Assembly: GCA_017631315.1 (NCBI GenBank)
Contig: JAGBTN010000005.1
Span: 141,353 to 205,352 of the forward strand
DNA from: Bacteroidaceae bacterium
Lineage (GTDB): Bacteria > Bacteroidota > Bacteroidia > Bacteroidales > Bacteroidaceae
Direction of reading: 5' to 3'
DNA: 64,000 nt
Under the pieces are notes generated by a model. The model made no database searches. It had not been told where the DNA came from and worked only from the letters and a program-made list of their open reading frames with translations. Each line of letters opens with the position of its first letter. The first letter of the stretch is position 1. The translations under genes were made by a program, and so were the position numbers. Shown piece by piece: positions 10,319 to 20,525 of this stretch.

Positions 10319-11662
10319 CTACGAATTCTCTTCACCGTCTGACTCATCAGAGAACAACTCCACTATTTTATCCCAAAGGCGTGAGAAGAACGACGGCTCC
10401 TTCTTCTTGGGAACATCCTGCTCCTCAGGCTGAGGTTCCGGAGTTTCGGGCTCCACGGGAGCCTCCTCTTCCTCCTTGCCAAAGTCGAACGTATCCTGAG
10501 TATGCTCCTTGGCCAGTTCGCCTACACAGTTCTCCTTTCCGGCAAGCAACAAAGAGTAGAGCGTATACAGACGGTCGGGTTCGCCTATCTGCACACCATG
10601 GGAAACAGTGATATTTTCCGGCATACCCTTTACTATGCGTACATTCAAATCGCTCGCACGGCCAAAAGCCTCGGTAAGATCGGGAATTCGTGCCGCACCA
10701 CCAGTAACAACAATGCCGGAAAGCATCTTCTCCTTGAATGGAGAAATGCGCTGACAAACATTGGCAATGATTTCCTCATATCGTGCCTCAACTATCTCCT
10801 GAAGCGTTTCTTCCTTCTCCGTACGGTCAAAACTCAACGTGATTTTCTTCTCCGTCTTGTCCTCCTTGTCCGGACGGAAAGCCGTGCCATATTTCTTCTT
10901 CAACTCTTCTGCCTCTTCCGCCTCAACCTTGAGGTTTGTAATATCACTGGTCACATTAGAGCCACCAAGCGGAATCACACAAAGGTGACGCAGAATGTTG
11001 TTGGAGTAGACACTGACCGTCGTCGTATCGGCTCCCATATCAACCAAAGTACAACCGGAACGCTTCTCGTTGGCAGTAAGCAACGTATTGGCCACACACA
11101 ACGGAGAGATAAACACATCCTGCACCTCCAAGCCAGCACCATTGACACATCTGCGGATGTTCTCTTCCAAAGTAGAACGAGCAATGATGTTAATGAAGTT
11201 TGCCTCAAGCATCTCGGCCTGCATGCCAACCGGGTCGACAACACTGCGACTGCCTATGGTAAACTCCTGCGGAATAACCTCCTTAATCTCAGCATTGGAA
11301 TAAACAACACCGCTGTTCGTGTCGTGCATCTTGTCGATAGTCTTATGCGAAAGAAGCTCCACACCATCGAATTGCAACAACACGCGGTTGTGCACAGAAC
11401 GCAAAGACTGGCCGCCCAAACCAACATATATACTGTTGATGCGACTACCCAGCTTGTCACTCAGCTTTGCAACAACACGCGACAACGCCAAAGTCGTCTT
11501 GTCAATGTTGTCGATAATTCCCTTGCGAATCGTGTTCGACGACTCTTCCTGAGCAAAGGCTAAAACCTGCATACTGCCGTCAGGTTCTCTCTTGCCTGCG
11601 ATGGCTCGTATAGCTGTCGAAGCCAGCTCTACAGCAATGATGATGTCTTTTTCTGCTCCCAT
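10319..11662 (-). CDS. ftsA: Cell division protein FtsA
   Basis: Actin-like ATPase that tethers FtsZ to the membrane. The N-terminus KDIIIAVELASTAIRAIAGK is the first phosphate-binding strand of the actin fold, the SHS2 1C domain follows, and VVTGGAARIPDL is the adenosine motif near residue 320. The C-terminus has a Glu/Pro-rich linker and the amphipathic helix SFFSRLWDKIVELF, expected to insert in the membrane. 447 residues. One base separates it from ftsQ upstream. Confidence 0.96.
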   Translation of the reverse strand: MGAEKDIIIAVELASTAIRAIAGKREPDGSMQVLAFAQEESSNTIRKGIIDNIDKTTLALSRVVAKLSDKLGSRINSIYVGLGGQSLRSVHNRVLLQFDGVELLSHKTIDKMHDTNSGVVYSNAEIKEVIPQEFTIGSRSVVDPVGMQAEMLEANFINIIARSTLEENIRRCVNGAGLEVQDVFISPLCVANTLLTANEKRSGCTLVDMGADTTTVSVYSNNILRHLCVIPLGGSNVTSDITNLKVEAEEAEELKKKYGTAFRPDKEDKTEKKITLSFDRTEKEETLQEIVEARYEEIIANVCQRISPFKEKMLSGIVVTGGAARIPDLTEAFGRASDLNVRIVKGMPENITVSHGVQIGEPDRLYTLYSLLLAGKENCVGELAKEHTQDTFDFGKEEEEAPVEPETPEPQPEEQDVPKKKEPSFFSRLWDKIVELFSDESDGEENS

Positions 11663-11663
11663 A

Positions 11664-12410
11664 TTATTTAGTTTTTTTGTTGTGTACTTTTGTGCAAACT
11701 ATTTGATCGTCATAAGCAAGACTGATTGTCTTGTATTTATTCCAACCTACGCGCTCCAATCCCTCCTGATAGAAGATGCGCAATCTGTTGAGTTTGTTCC
11801 TGAAATTCTCTGTACTGCCCAATTCTATGACATGTTTGCCTATACGCGGATAAAGTTCTATCTGCTCTGGAGCCGCAACATGTATCTGCTCTATCTGCTC
11901 GCTCCAGAACAAATCGTTGCGAATATATCTGGCAAGTTCCAAAAGCTGCTCCGATGCAAACTCCTTCGTAACATTACCTGTTGCTACACACAAATCCACA
12001 TTAAAATTGGCCGTCGGCATTGTCAAGCCATTGCTCGCCAAATAATAGTCTTCTCCCTTCTGACTGATTACATGCAGTATAGGCTGCTGAGGTTGCACCT
12101 CTATACAAAGCCTGCTTGCTGCATCATAATAACAAGAAGCACCTTCGATGTGCGACTCCTTAAGCAGCAACTCCTCTATCTGTTCTAGCCTCACGTCGCA
12201 TATCTTCATCCCTATGGGCGAAATCTTATTGCGAGTCAGTATGGAGCGAACATATTCGTCGGTAATGAAACCATCTGGAATACTGTCGATGATTTCAACT
12301 CGAATACCTTCACAAATCCTCTCCTCTGCCTGCCCACTGAATCGCCAGACAGCCATCACAAGGTAACCCAATACGGCTACAAGCAGAAATAACTTCAATA
12401 CTGTTTTCAT
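11664..12410 (-). CDS. ftsQ: Cell division protein FtsQ
   Basis: 248 residues: one N-terminal transmembrane helix (residues about 5-24), then a periplasmic POTRA/beta domain pattern with IEVQPQQPILHV. FtsQ (DivIB) joins the FtsB/L complex to the divisome. Divergent in sequence, as usual for Bacteroidetes FtsQ, but position between murC and ftsA and the topology make the call firm. Its start overlaps the murC stop by 4 bp. Confidence 0.9.
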   Translation of the reverse strand: MKTVLKLFLLVAVLGYLVMAVWRFSGQAEERICEGIRVEIIDSIPDGFITDEYVRSILTRNKISPIGMKICDVRLEQIEELLLKESHIEGASCYYDAASRLCIEVQPQQPILHVISQKGEDYYLASNGLTMPTANFNVDLCVATGNVTKEFASEQLLELARYIRNDLFWSEQIEQIHVAAPEQIELYPRIGKHVIELGSTENFRNKLNRLRIFYQEGLERVGWNKYKTISLAYDDQIVCTKVHNKKTK

Positions 12411-13786
12411 GATAATGGTTGCAGAATCTTGGTTATTTGTAATACATAATCTTCAATGTCGCCAGCGCCAAGGGTTATCAAGACATCAAAGCCGCCTTGT
12501 CGCACCACATCGAGAATTTCATTCTTCATGCACATCTGGCTTTTAATGCCAGATTTAAGATTGTCATATATCAGCTTACTCGTCACTCCAGGAATCGGTT
12601 CCTCTCTCGCCGGATAAATATCCACAACACAGACATCATCAACCAAGGATAGAGCATCGGCAAACTCACGATAAAAGTCGCGAGTACGAGTATACAAATG
12701 AGGCTGGAAGATAACCTTTATGCGACGACCGGAATACAATTCCTTCATACTCTCAAGACAATGTCGAATCTCTTCCGGATGGTGGGCATAATCACTTACA
12801 TAAACCATTCGATCTGTTTTTACATGAAAATCAAAACGACGATCCACTCCACCAAAAGAAGCCATACCCTTGCGAATCTCTTCTGCTGATGCTCCCGCAA
12901 TCTGCGCTAACGCAATAGCCGCAATGCCATTCTCTATATTGACACTTACAGGAACTCCGAGTTCTATGTCGGAGATGTTTCCAAACGGCGAAACAAGGTC
13001 AAAGACAATACGTCCATCTCCTATGCGAACATTTTCTGCATGAAAGTCTCCTTCCGCACGACTATATGTATAGAGAGATACACCATCCTGCACATTGGGC
13101 TTCATCTTCAACCCTGTGTGCATGACAAGATAACCTCCCGGCAAAATTAAATTACTATACTTAGTGAAACTTTCCAGATAAGCCTCCTCCGTACCATAAA
13201 TATCAAGATGATCGGCATCAGTTGCAGTAATTACACTGGCAAAAGGTGTAAGCCAATGGAAAGAACGGTCAAACTCGTCTGCCTCAATGACAACGTAAGG
13301 ACTTGAAGAACTCAAGATATAGTTTGTCCTATAATTCTTTGTTATTCCACCAAGAAATGCATTACAATCCACATGACTCTGATGAAGCAGATGGGCAGCC
13401 ATGCTCGATGTTGTTGTCTTTCCATGAGTACCCGCCACACAAAGTCCCTTGAGAGTTCGTGTCAAAGTACCAAGCACCTGAGCACGCTTCTGTATTACAA
13501 AGCACTGCTCGCGAAAGAATGTTAACTCGCAATGGTCAGAAGGAATTGCCGGCGTATAAACTACAAGAGTATTCTCCTTATTTCGGCACTGCACGGGAAT
13601 TAGTTCCACATTATCCTCATAATGAACCAAGGCTCCCTCCTTGCAAAGTTGTTCCGTAAGTTCTGTCTGTGTTCTGTCATAGCCCGCAACAACTACGCCA
13701 CGGCTTATGAAGTAACGCGCAATGGCACTCATACCAATGCCGCCTATGCCCACGAAATATACGGCCTTTATTTGTTCTAACTTCAT
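12407..13786 (-). CDS. murC: UDP-N-acetylmuramate--L-alanine ligase
   Basis: Adds L-Ala to UDP-MurNAc in the cytoplasm. 459 residues with the N-terminal Rossmann motif GIGGIGMSAIA (residues 12-22), the Mur ligase P-loop GTHGKTTTSS near 118-127 and a C-terminal ligase domain with DYAHHPEEI. It overlaps murG upstream and ftsQ downstream by 4 bp each, indicating tight translational coupling. Confidence 0.97.
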   Translation of the reverse strand: MKLEQIKAVYFVGIGGIGMSAIARYFISRGVVVAGYDRTQTELTEQLCKEGALVHYEDNVELIPVQCRNKENTLVVYTPAIPSDHCELTFFREQCFVIQKRAQVLGTLTRTLKGLCVAGTHGKTTTSSMAAHLLHQSHVDCNAFLGGITKNYRTNYILSSSSPYVVIEADEFDRSFHWLTPFASVITATDADHLDIYGTEEAYLESFTKYSNLILPGGYLVMHTGLKMKPNVQDGVSLYTYSRAEGDFHAENVRIGDGRIVFDLVSPFGNISDIELGVPVSVNIENGIAAIALAQIAGASAEEIRKGMASFGGVDRRFDFHVKTDRMVYVSDYAHHPEEIRHCLESMKELYSGRRIKVIFQPHLYTRTRDFYREFADALSLVDDVCVVDIYPAREEPIPGVTSKLIYDNLKSGIKSQMCMKNEILDVVRQGGFDVLITLGAGDIEDYVLQITKILQPLS

Positions 13787-14907
13787 GGTAATTTCTGTTG
13801 TGCAAGTTTAATTACTTCTTGAGCTATAATGTGTGCAGAGTCTCGCAATGCCATAGCCGCAGCATTCTGACCAAGTTGTTGGAGTCTTTCTGTATCAGCA
13901 ACCGTATCCAATGCTAGCGGTATTATTGTTTCTGCAGCATCTTCATCACGAACCAGTATTGCTGCGTCCTTGTTGACAAGAGCCATTGCATTGTGCGTTT
14001 GATGGTCTTCTGCCACGTTGGGACTTGGAACAAGGATACTTGGCTTACCCAATAGGCATAATTCGCTAATGCTTCCTGCTCCTGCACGGCTGATGACAAG
14101 GTCTGCCAAGCAATAGGCCTGATCCATTCTGCTTATGAAATCAGTAACGATAAGATTTCCCGGTTTACCTTTCACATCAAGCAGTTGCTCGATTTGTTTT
14201 TTATAGTAGCTGCCCGTCTGCCATATAAATTGAGCTGGAGATGCGGCTATACGGGAGAGGTTTCGCATGACGCTCTCGTTTAATGTACGTGCGCCCAAAC
14301 TACCACCAATAAGCAGTATCGTGGGTTTTGTTGGGTGTAGGCCAAAGGCTGCAGCACACTCCTGACGCGTCAGCGATTCATTGAGCAGATTTTGTCGAAC
14401 AGGATTGCCTGTGAGCAAAATCCGATCTTTAGGAAAGAAACGTTCCATTCCTTCGTAGGCAACACATATCTTGCTGGCCTTCTTTGCCAGAGTCTTATTT
14501 GTTAGGCCTGCATAACTGTTTTGCTCTTGTATTAGACAAGGAATGCCCAATTCATAGGCAGCATTAAGGGTTGCAGAACTGGCATAGCCACCAACTCCTA
14601 CAGCAACGTGAGGTTGAAACTCTCGTAATGTCTGTTTTACCATGCGCTTACTGCGCAAGAAATCCATCAGTATGCTGATGTTACCCAATTTCCATAGGGG
14701 GCGAAGCAAGCCACGCACAGGCAATCCCATTATTTGGTATCCGGCGGCCGGCACACGCTGCATCTCCATTCTGCCTTCGGCGCCAACAAAGAGGATTTCC
14801 GTTTCGGGATTTATTTCACGCAAGGCATTGGCAATACTTATTGCAGGGAAGATGTGTCCCCCCGTACCACCGCCGCTTATTATGATTCTTAGTTTTTCCA
14901 TATACAT
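13783..14907 (-). CDS. murG: UDP-GlcNAc transferase MurG
   Basis: Transfers GlcNAc to lipid I to make lipid II on the inner face of the membrane. The glycine-rich loop SGGGTGGHIFPA lies at residues 10-21, and the donor-sugar site includes GGSLGA and, towards the C-terminus, SRAGAGSISE. 374 residues; the second in-frame ATG at 14901 (MEKLRIIISG) may be the true start. Eleven bases follow ftsW. Confidence 0.97.
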   Translation of the reverse strand: MYMEKLRIIISGGGTGGHIFPAISIANALREINPETEILFVGAEGRMEMQRVPAAGYQIMGLPVRGLLRPLWKLGNISILMDFLRSKRMVKQTLREFQPHVAVGVGGYASSATLNAAYELGIPCLIQEQNSYAGLTNKTLAKKASKICVAYEGMERFFPKDRILLTGNPVRQNLLNESLTRQECAAAFGLHPTKPTILLIGGSLGARTLNESVMRNLSRIAASPAQFIWQTGSYYKKQIEQLLDVKGKPGNLIVTDFISRMDQAYCLADLVISRAGAGSISELCLLGKPSILVPSPNVAEDHQTHNAMALVNKDAAILVRDEDAAETIIPLALDTVADTERLQQLGQNAAAMALRDSAHIIAQEVIKLAQQKLP

Positions 14908-14918
14908 TATATATTACA

Positions 14919-16139
14919 TTACGCCTCTGCTGTCGCCTGCGTGTTTTCCTCGTATTCCGGTTTGCGCTTTGCTGTATGGCTCACGCTCAGTATCATTCCT
15001 ATGTATGTGCAGGTAATGAACAGACTTGTTCCTCCTCGGCTTACGAGTGGCAAAGGTTGTCCCGTGACGGGGAATGCGCCCACTGCAACGGCCATATTCA
15101 TCATTGCCTGCACGACAATCATCAACGCCAGGCCCATTACCAAATATGACGGGAATAATGCTTTGCACTTACGTGCTATTTGCATAGAGCGATACATGAG
15201 TATCAAATATAGCGAAAGGACCAGTAATGCTCCGGGGAAACCCAATTCCTCGATGATGATTGCGTATATGAAGTCGGAAAAAGCCTGGGGAATGAAATCG
15301 CGCTGTCTGCTGTTGCCCGGGCCACGGCCAATGACATTACTTGTGGCAATGGCTACTTTGGCGTAAGCCTTTTGAGGGTTTTCGTGCGGTTTGAATTTGC
15401 TGGGATCTTCCGGACGTTCTTGTTTGTCGGTAATGCGATGAATCCATGTAGGCAAACGGTGTAACGGTCCGTCGGACATTTGCCACTCGGTGAGTGTTTC
15501 CTCCGGTATGGAGTGAGCTACGCTGAAGATGCCGCCTATGCCTAAAAAGCCTAAACAGAGGGCACCGATGATTATCTTCTTGCGTATCTGAGCATAGAAA
15601 CAGATGCCAAACATTACAATGGCAATGATGAAAGCGGTGGATGCATTCTCCGTAAAGATGAGGAGGATTGTGATGAATGCTGTAAGTGCTACTATCTTGA
15701 AGCCTGTGGGACTGGCTCCCTTTTCGTCGCGCAGAGAAGACAGGATGAAGCAACTGAAGCCCACAAGACTCAGTTTGGCTATCTCGCTGGGCTGGAAACG
15801 GATGAACCCTATCTCTATCCAACGTCCGGCATCGTTTGTCTTTTGGCCGATGACAAGTACTGCGATGAGCAGGAAGAGCGACAAGAACATACCTGCGGTG
15901 CATGCTATCTTGAAATAGTTGCAAGGTATGATGTGTACAAGCCATGCAATGAAGATGCCCATCAGCATAAAGGAGCCATGCTGCATTATGGGATCCCAAT
16001 ATGCTCCGGAGACAAACGTCATGCGTGAACTTGCGCTATATACCTCTATCAGCGATATGGCGCAAAGCAACAGGAACACTGTCCAGACGCCTAAATCGCC
16101 GTTTATGAGGCTTCCTTTCTTTAGCTTGTTTATTATCAT
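14919..16139 (-). CDS. ftsW: SEDS peptidoglycan polymerase FtsW
   Basis: Multi-spanning membrane glycosyltransferase of the SEDS family that polymerises septal glycan with FtsI. From the ATG at 16139 (MIINKLKKGSLINGDLG) it has 406 residues, about ten hydrophobic segments and the family signatures RWIEIGFIRFQPSE and PLVSRGGTSL near the end. The frame stays open upstream into the murD terminus, but that extension is not FtsW-like, so the shorter start is chosen; it leaves 20 bp after murD. Confidence 0.94.
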   Translation of the reverse strand: MIINKLKKGSLINGDLGVWTVFLLLCAISLIEVYSASSRMTFVSGAYWDPIMQHGSFMLMGIFIAWLVHIIPCNYFKIACTAGMFLSLFLLIAVLVIGQKTNDAGRWIEIGFIRFQPSEIAKLSLVGFSCFILSSLRDEKGASPTGFKIVALTAFITILLIFTENASTAFIIAIVMFGICFYAQIRKKIIIGALCLGFLGIGGIFSVAHSIPEETLTEWQMSDGPLHRLPTWIHRITDKQERPEDPSKFKPHENPQKAYAKVAIATSNVIGRGPGNSRQRDFIPQAFSDFIYAIIIEELGFPGALLVLSLYLILMYRSMQIARKCKALFPSYLVMGLALMIVVQAMMNMAVAVGAFPVTGQPLPLVSRGGTSLFITCTYIGMILSVSHTAKRKPEYEENTQATAEA

Positions 16140-16159
16140 GGTTTCTTGTTTTGCTTTTC

Positions 16160-17494
16160 TTATAGGTTCTTCACTTGTTCGCAGAACTGCTCGCCACGAT
16201 CTTCCATGTTTTTGAAGAGGTCGAAGCTGGCGCAGCATGGGCTGAGCAATACGGTGTAGCCGGGTTTTGCCATGCGGTAGCAGGCTGCCACGCAGTCTTT
16301 CATGTTATTGGTGTCGGCAACGGGGATGCCCATGCCGTCGAAGAAGTTGTGGAGTTTGGTGTTGTCGGCTCCGAGGTAGACCAGTCCGGCACATTTCTTC
16401 TGCACAAGGTCTTTGATGGCATTATAGTCGTTGCCCTTGTCGAGGCCACCTATGATGAGGATGGTGGGGGTGGTCATGCTTTCGAGGGCATACCAGCATG
16501 CGTCCACATTGGTAGCCTTTGAGTCGTTGACATACTGTACGCCGCCCACGCGAGCCACCTTCTGCAGGCGGTGTTCTACGCCTTCGAAGTCGCTCAGGCT
16601 CTGGCGGAGCGACTCGTCGTCGATGCCGCTGATGCGGGCTGCTATGCCGGCTGCCAGGCTGTTGTACATGTTGTGTTTGCCACGCAGACTGAGACTTTCC
16701 TGCTCCATGTTGAATGGTGTTGGGTTCTCGATGACGTACTTTCCGTCTGCGATGTAGCCTATCATGCCTTTCTTTTCGATGATGCTGAAGGGGCACATTC
16801 TTGCCTTGATGCCATACTTCTTGAGTTCTGCGGAGATGACGGGGTCGTCGTTCCAGTAGATGAAGGCATCTTCTTCTGTCTGGTTCTGCAGGATGCGCAT
16901 CTTGGAGTCTGTGTAGTTCTGCATGGAGCCTTCGTAGCGATCCAGGTGGTCGGGGGTGATGTTCAGGAGGACGGCAATGTTGGCTCGGAAGTCGTACATG
17001 TTGTCGAGTTGGAAACTGCTGAGCTCGATGATGTAGTATTCGTAGGTCTGTCCTTCTGCTATCTGGAGTGCGAGGCTTCGGCCGATGTTGCCTGCCAGTC
17101 CGACATTATAGCCTGCTTTCTTGAAGATATGGTAGATAAGGCTTGTTGTGGTAGTCTTTCCGTTGGAGCCTGTGATGCAAATCATTTTGGCATTGGTGTA
17201 TCGTCCGGCGAATTCTATTTCGCTGATGATGGGTATGCCTGCTTCTTTGGCTTTGCAAACCATGGGGGCGTTGTCGGGTATGCCGGGGCTTTTTACGATT
17301 TCGTCGGCATTCAGTATGAGTTGCTCCGTGTGCGTGCCTTCTTCCCAGGGCACGTCGTACTGCTGGAGTATCTGCTTGTAGTTCTCCTTTATCTTGCCCA
17401 TGTCGCTGACAAAGACTTCGAAGCCTTTCACTTTCGCCAGTGCTGCGGCTCCGACGCCGCTTTCGGCTGCGCCAAGTATTACGATTCTTTTCAT
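16160..17494 (-). CDS. murD: UDP-MurNAc-L-alanine--D-glutamate ligase
   Basis: Adds D-Glu to the nucleotide precursor. 444 residues with N-terminal ILGAAESGVGAA, the ATP loop GSNGKTTTTSL near 110-120, and NDSKATN in the central domain. Three bases separate it from mraY; the conserved order mraY-murD-ftsW-murG-murC is kept. Confidence 0.97.
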   Translation of the reverse strand: MKRIVILGAAESGVGAAALAKVKGFEVFVSDMGKIKENYKQILQQYDVPWEEGTHTEQLILNADEIVKSPGIPDNAPMVCKAKEAGIPIISEIEFAGRYTNAKMICITGSNGKTTTTSLIYHIFKKAGYNVGLAGNIGRSLALQIAEGQTYEYYIIELSSFQLDNMYDFRANIAVLLNITPDHLDRYEGSMQNYTDSKMRILQNQTEEDAFIYWNDDPVISAELKKYGIKARMCPFSIIEKKGMIGYIADGKYVIENPTPFNMEQESLSLRGKHNMYNSLAAGIAARISGIDDESLRQSLSDFEGVEHRLQKVARVGGVQYVNDSKATNVDACWYALESMTTPTILIIGGLDKGNDYNAIKDLVQKKCAGLVYLGADNTKLHNFFDGMGIPVADTNNMKDCVAACYRMAKPGYTVLLSPCCASFDLFKNMEDRGEQFCEQVKNL

Positions 17495-17497
17495 CTC

Positions 17498-18763
17498 TTA
17501 TCTTATCTTCAGTGTTACGATGGCGAGTGCTGCCATGATGATTGTTACTATCCAGAAGCGGGCGGTTATCTTTGATTCCAGCCAGCATCCGCTGGGCCAT
17601 TTGATGAGCACCTTGAAGTCGGGGGGCAGTTGTCCCGGTTTTACGCGGAAGGTGTCGTGCAGGGGGGCTCGTTTGATGACGCGCCATTTCTGTCCGCGGC
17701 GGTTGCCCATCCTGGCATAATTGGTCTGCAGGATGACGCTCAGGCTCTCCATGAGGAAGACGAAGCATAGCAGTGGCAGGAGGAGTTCCTTGTGCATGAT
17801 GATGGCTGTGACGCCGATGATGCCGCCGATGGCCAGACTGCCTGTGTCGCCCATGAACACTTGTGCGGGATAGGCGTTGTACCAGAGGAAGCCGATGAGT
17901 GCGCCCACGAAGGCACAGATGAAGATGACGAGTTCCTCCGAGCCTGGGATGTACATGATGTTAAGATAGGCTGCCATGTGAATGTGGCTGCTGACGTATG
18001 CCAGGATGCCCAGGGCGACGCCCATGATGGCGGCATTGCCTGCGCACAAACCGTCCATTCCATCGTTCAAATTGGAGCCGTTGCTGACTGCCATCACAAT
18101 GAATGTGGTGACGAAAACGAAGAACACCCAGCCGGCTGCGGTCTTGTATTTTCCGAGGAAGGAGAAGATGTCGGCATAGTTGAGGTTGTTGTTCTTGACG
18201 AAGGGGATGGTGGTGATGGTGCTCTTCACTTCTTCGCTGCGGTGCGTCACTACCTGTTCTGTGCCTTGCCTCTCGCCCTGAATGTTCTCGCAGATAACGG
18301 CATCGGGGCTCAGCCACAGCGTCAGGCCTATCACAAGGCCGAGCACTGCCTGTCCCACCAGCTTGTAGATGGGGCGAAGCCCGTCCTTCGTCACCTTCAT
18401 CTTGATGTAGTCGTCGGCAAAACCGAGCGCTCCGAGCCACACCGTGGTGAAGAGCATCATGAGCATATAGATGTTGCGCAAGCGGCCCAGCAGCAGGCAG
18501 GGCAGCAGGGTGGCAACGATGATGATGATGCCGCCCATGGTGGGCACGCCCTTCTTCTCCACGCCGTAGGGGTCGATGCTGGCATCGCGTTGAGCCTCGC
18601 TGCCATTGTGATTCTTCATCCACTTAATGAAGTACTGGCCGAACCACATGGAGATGAGCAGGCTCAGCACCAGCGTAAGCACGGCACGAAACGAGACATA
18701 GTGCCACAGATTGGCTCCCGAAACGCCATATTCGCCTAAATATCTGAACAGATAGTATAGCAT
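17498..18763 (-). CDS. mraY: Phospho-MurNAc-pentapeptide translocase MraY
   Basis: Integral membrane enzyme making lipid I from UDP-MurNAc-pentapeptide and undecaprenyl phosphate. 421 residues, longer than the roughly 360 of proteobacteria because of an insert after the fourth helix, common in Bacteroidetes. Signature motifs include GVPTMGG, FADDYIK, NDGMDGL and the MGDTGSLA region. The 240-bp gap to murE upstream contains a 22-bp-period repeat array. Confidence 0.96.
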   Translation of the reverse strand: MLYYLFRYLGEYGVSGANLWHYVSFRAVLTLVLSLLISMWFGQYFIKWMKNHNGSEAQRDASIDPYGVEKKGVPTMGGIIIIVATLLPCLLLGRLRNIYMLMMLFTTVWLGALGFADDYIKMKVTKDGLRPIYKLVGQAVLGLVIGLTLWLSPDAVICENIQGERQGTEQVVTHRSEEVKSTITTIPFVKNNNLNYADIFSFLGKYKTAAGWVFFVFVTTFIVMAVSNGSNLNDGMDGLCAGNAAIMGVALGILAYVSSHIHMAAYLNIMYIPGSEELVIFICAFVGALIGFLWYNAYPAQVFMGDTGSLAIGGIIGVTAIIMHKELLLPLLCFVFLMESLSVILQTNYARMGNRRGQKWRVIKRAPLHDTFRVKPGQLPPDFKVLIKWPSGCWLESKITARFWIVTIIMAALAIVTLKIR

Positions 18764-18842
18764 TGAATGTATGTTTTGTTATATCTTTCTTTCTCTAACT
18801 CTTTTCCCCTCTCTGCATCCTCGCATTGCTCCTCCGCCAAAA

Positions 18843-18925
18843 CCCTTAACCATTATTGGCAGAAAGGTTAACCATTACGGGCGGAAAGGTTAACCATTAT
18901 TGGCAAAAGCCTTAACCTTTCTGAG
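18843..18925 (+). repeat. 22-bp-period GTTAAC array, locus A3 (inside mur operon)
   Basis: Four units with TTAACC at 18846, 18868, 18890 and 18912, each exactly 22 bp apart. Units read GGTTAACCATTATTGGCA or GGTTAACCATTACGGGCG followed by an A-rich tail; the outer units are CCTTAACC. It occupies the murE-mraY gap, where these genes are normally nearly contiguous. Next to it (18942-18960) a GCCC/GGGC hairpin followed by T6 would terminate only rightward transcripts. Confidence 0.9.
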
Positions 18926-19003
18926 CATCGTGCCTTTTTGCCCGATGAAATGGGGCTTTTTTGCTTCGTTGTGTCGATGCAGGAGACGCCTCTCCTCCGC
19001 CGT

Positions 19004-20464
19004 TCAGCCAAGAGACAAGCCGAAGGCTTCGCGTATGACTTCGTGGTCGTCAAAGTGGTGCTTCACGCCCTGGATGATCTGATAATCCTCATGGCCCTTG
19101 CCGGCAACCAGGATGACATCGCCCGGCTGCGCCATGGTGCAGGCAGTGCGTATAGCCTCGCGGCGATCCACAATGCAGATGACACTGCGTCGCTGGCCTG
19201 CATCAAGGCCGGCCAACATATCGTTTATAATCTCCTGCGGGTCCTCGTTGCGGGGATTGTCGCTCGTGAGGATGACACGGTCGCTGTTCTTCGCAGCTTC
19301 CTGCGCCATGAGCGGACGCTTGCCCTTGTCGCGGTTGCCACCGGCACCGCACACCGTCCAGCACTGGCCACGCCCTTGAAGAACCTCGTTGATGGTGTCG
19401 AGAACATTGACCAAGGCATCGGGCGTGTGGGCATAATCCACAATGGCCGTCACGCCCTCCTTAGAGCAAATGGCCTCGAAGCGACCGTTCACCGGCTTCT
19501 GCGCACTGAGCAACACCAATGCCTGCTGCGGCTCAACGCCCAACATCACCGTCGCACCATAGACAGCAAGCAGATTGCTGGCATTGAAACGCCCCACAAA
19601 CTGCACACTCACCTCCTGTGCGTCCACCTCCAGGTCCATACCCTCGAAGCTCTCGTCCATGATGCGAGCCTTGAAATCTGCCGCCGAACGCAGCGAATAG
19701 GTCTTCACCTTCGCCTTGCAATTCTGCACCATCACCATGCCATTGCGGTCGTCGGCATTCACCACAGCAAAAGCATCCTCCGGCAAAGCATCAAAGAAAG
19801 CCTTCTTGGCATCGCGATAATTCTCGAACGTGCCATGATAGTCCAGATGGTCGCGTGTAAGATTCGTGAAAATACCCCCGCTGAAACAAAGGCCACCAAT
19901 GCGCTTCTGGCTCACGCTATGGCTGCTGACCTCCATGAAAGCATAGGCACAACCCTCGTCGGCCATCTGCCCCAAAAGGCGGTTCAGCGTTATGGGATCG
20001 GGCGTAGTGCACTCCGTAGGAATCGCCTCGCCATCAATATAATTGCAAACAGTGCTGCATAAGCCGCACTTATAGCCAAACTGACGGAACATATTATAAA
20101 GCACCGTGGCAATCGTCGTCTTGCCATTCGTGCCGGTCACACCAATAAGATGCATCCGGCGGCTCGGGTCGCCAAAGAAATGCGTAGCCAACGTTCCCAC
20201 CACATCATCAGTGTTGGGATAGACAAGATACGTAACATCGTCCGACAACGACTCGGGAAGCCTCTCGCACACCACAACAGCGGCACCAAGTCCGATGGCC
20301 TTGCCAATGAAAGAGTGACCGTCCACCTGCGTACCACGCATGGCCACGAAGACAGCACCCTCCTTGATGAGACGACTGTCAATCTCGATACCTGTCACAT
20401 CACGGTCAACATTGCCCACCACCTGCTGCGGCTTGCAATCCCCTATCAACTGCTGTAGTTTCAT
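19004..20464 (-). CDS. murE: UDP-MurNAc-tripeptide synthetase (meso-diaminopimelate adding)
   Basis: Adds the third stem-peptide residue. 486 residues with P-loop [12 protein letters not shown] near 110-121 and the UDP-binding TTPDPITLN. The motif DNPR near residue 403 is the signature of the meso-diaminopimelate-specific enzymes rather than the lysine type, so this organism should have DAP-type peptidoglycan. Follows ftsI by 61 bp. Confidence 0.97.
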   Translation of the reverse strand: MKLQQLIGDCKPQQVVGNVDRDVTGIEIDSRLIKEGAVFVAMRGTQVDGHSFIGKAIGLGAAVVVCERLPESLSDDVTYLVYPNTDDVVGTLATHFFGDPSRRMHLIGVTGTNGKTTIATVLYNMFRQFGYKCGLCSTVCNYIDGEAIPTECTTPDPITLNRLLGQMADEGCAYAFMEVSSHSVSQKRIGGLCFSGGIFTNLTRDHLDYHGTFENYRDAKKAFFDALPEDAFAVVNADDRNGMVMVQNCKAKVKTYSLRSAADFKARIMDESFEGMDLEVDAQEVSVQFVGRFNASNLLAVYGATVMLGVEPQQALVLLSAQKPVNGRFEAICSKEGVTAIVDYAHTPDALVNVLDTINEVLQGRGQCWTVCGAGGNRDKGKRPLMAQEAAKNSDRVILTSDNPRNEDPQEIINDMLAGLDAGQRRSVICIVDRREAIRTACTMAQPGDVILVAGKGHEDYQIIQGVKHHFDDHEVIREAFGLSLG

Positions 20465-20525
20465 ATCTCTTCGTATCTAAACTTAAAAAAGAACTTCTCG
20501 TCGAACTCACTGTGCTTCTTCTATT

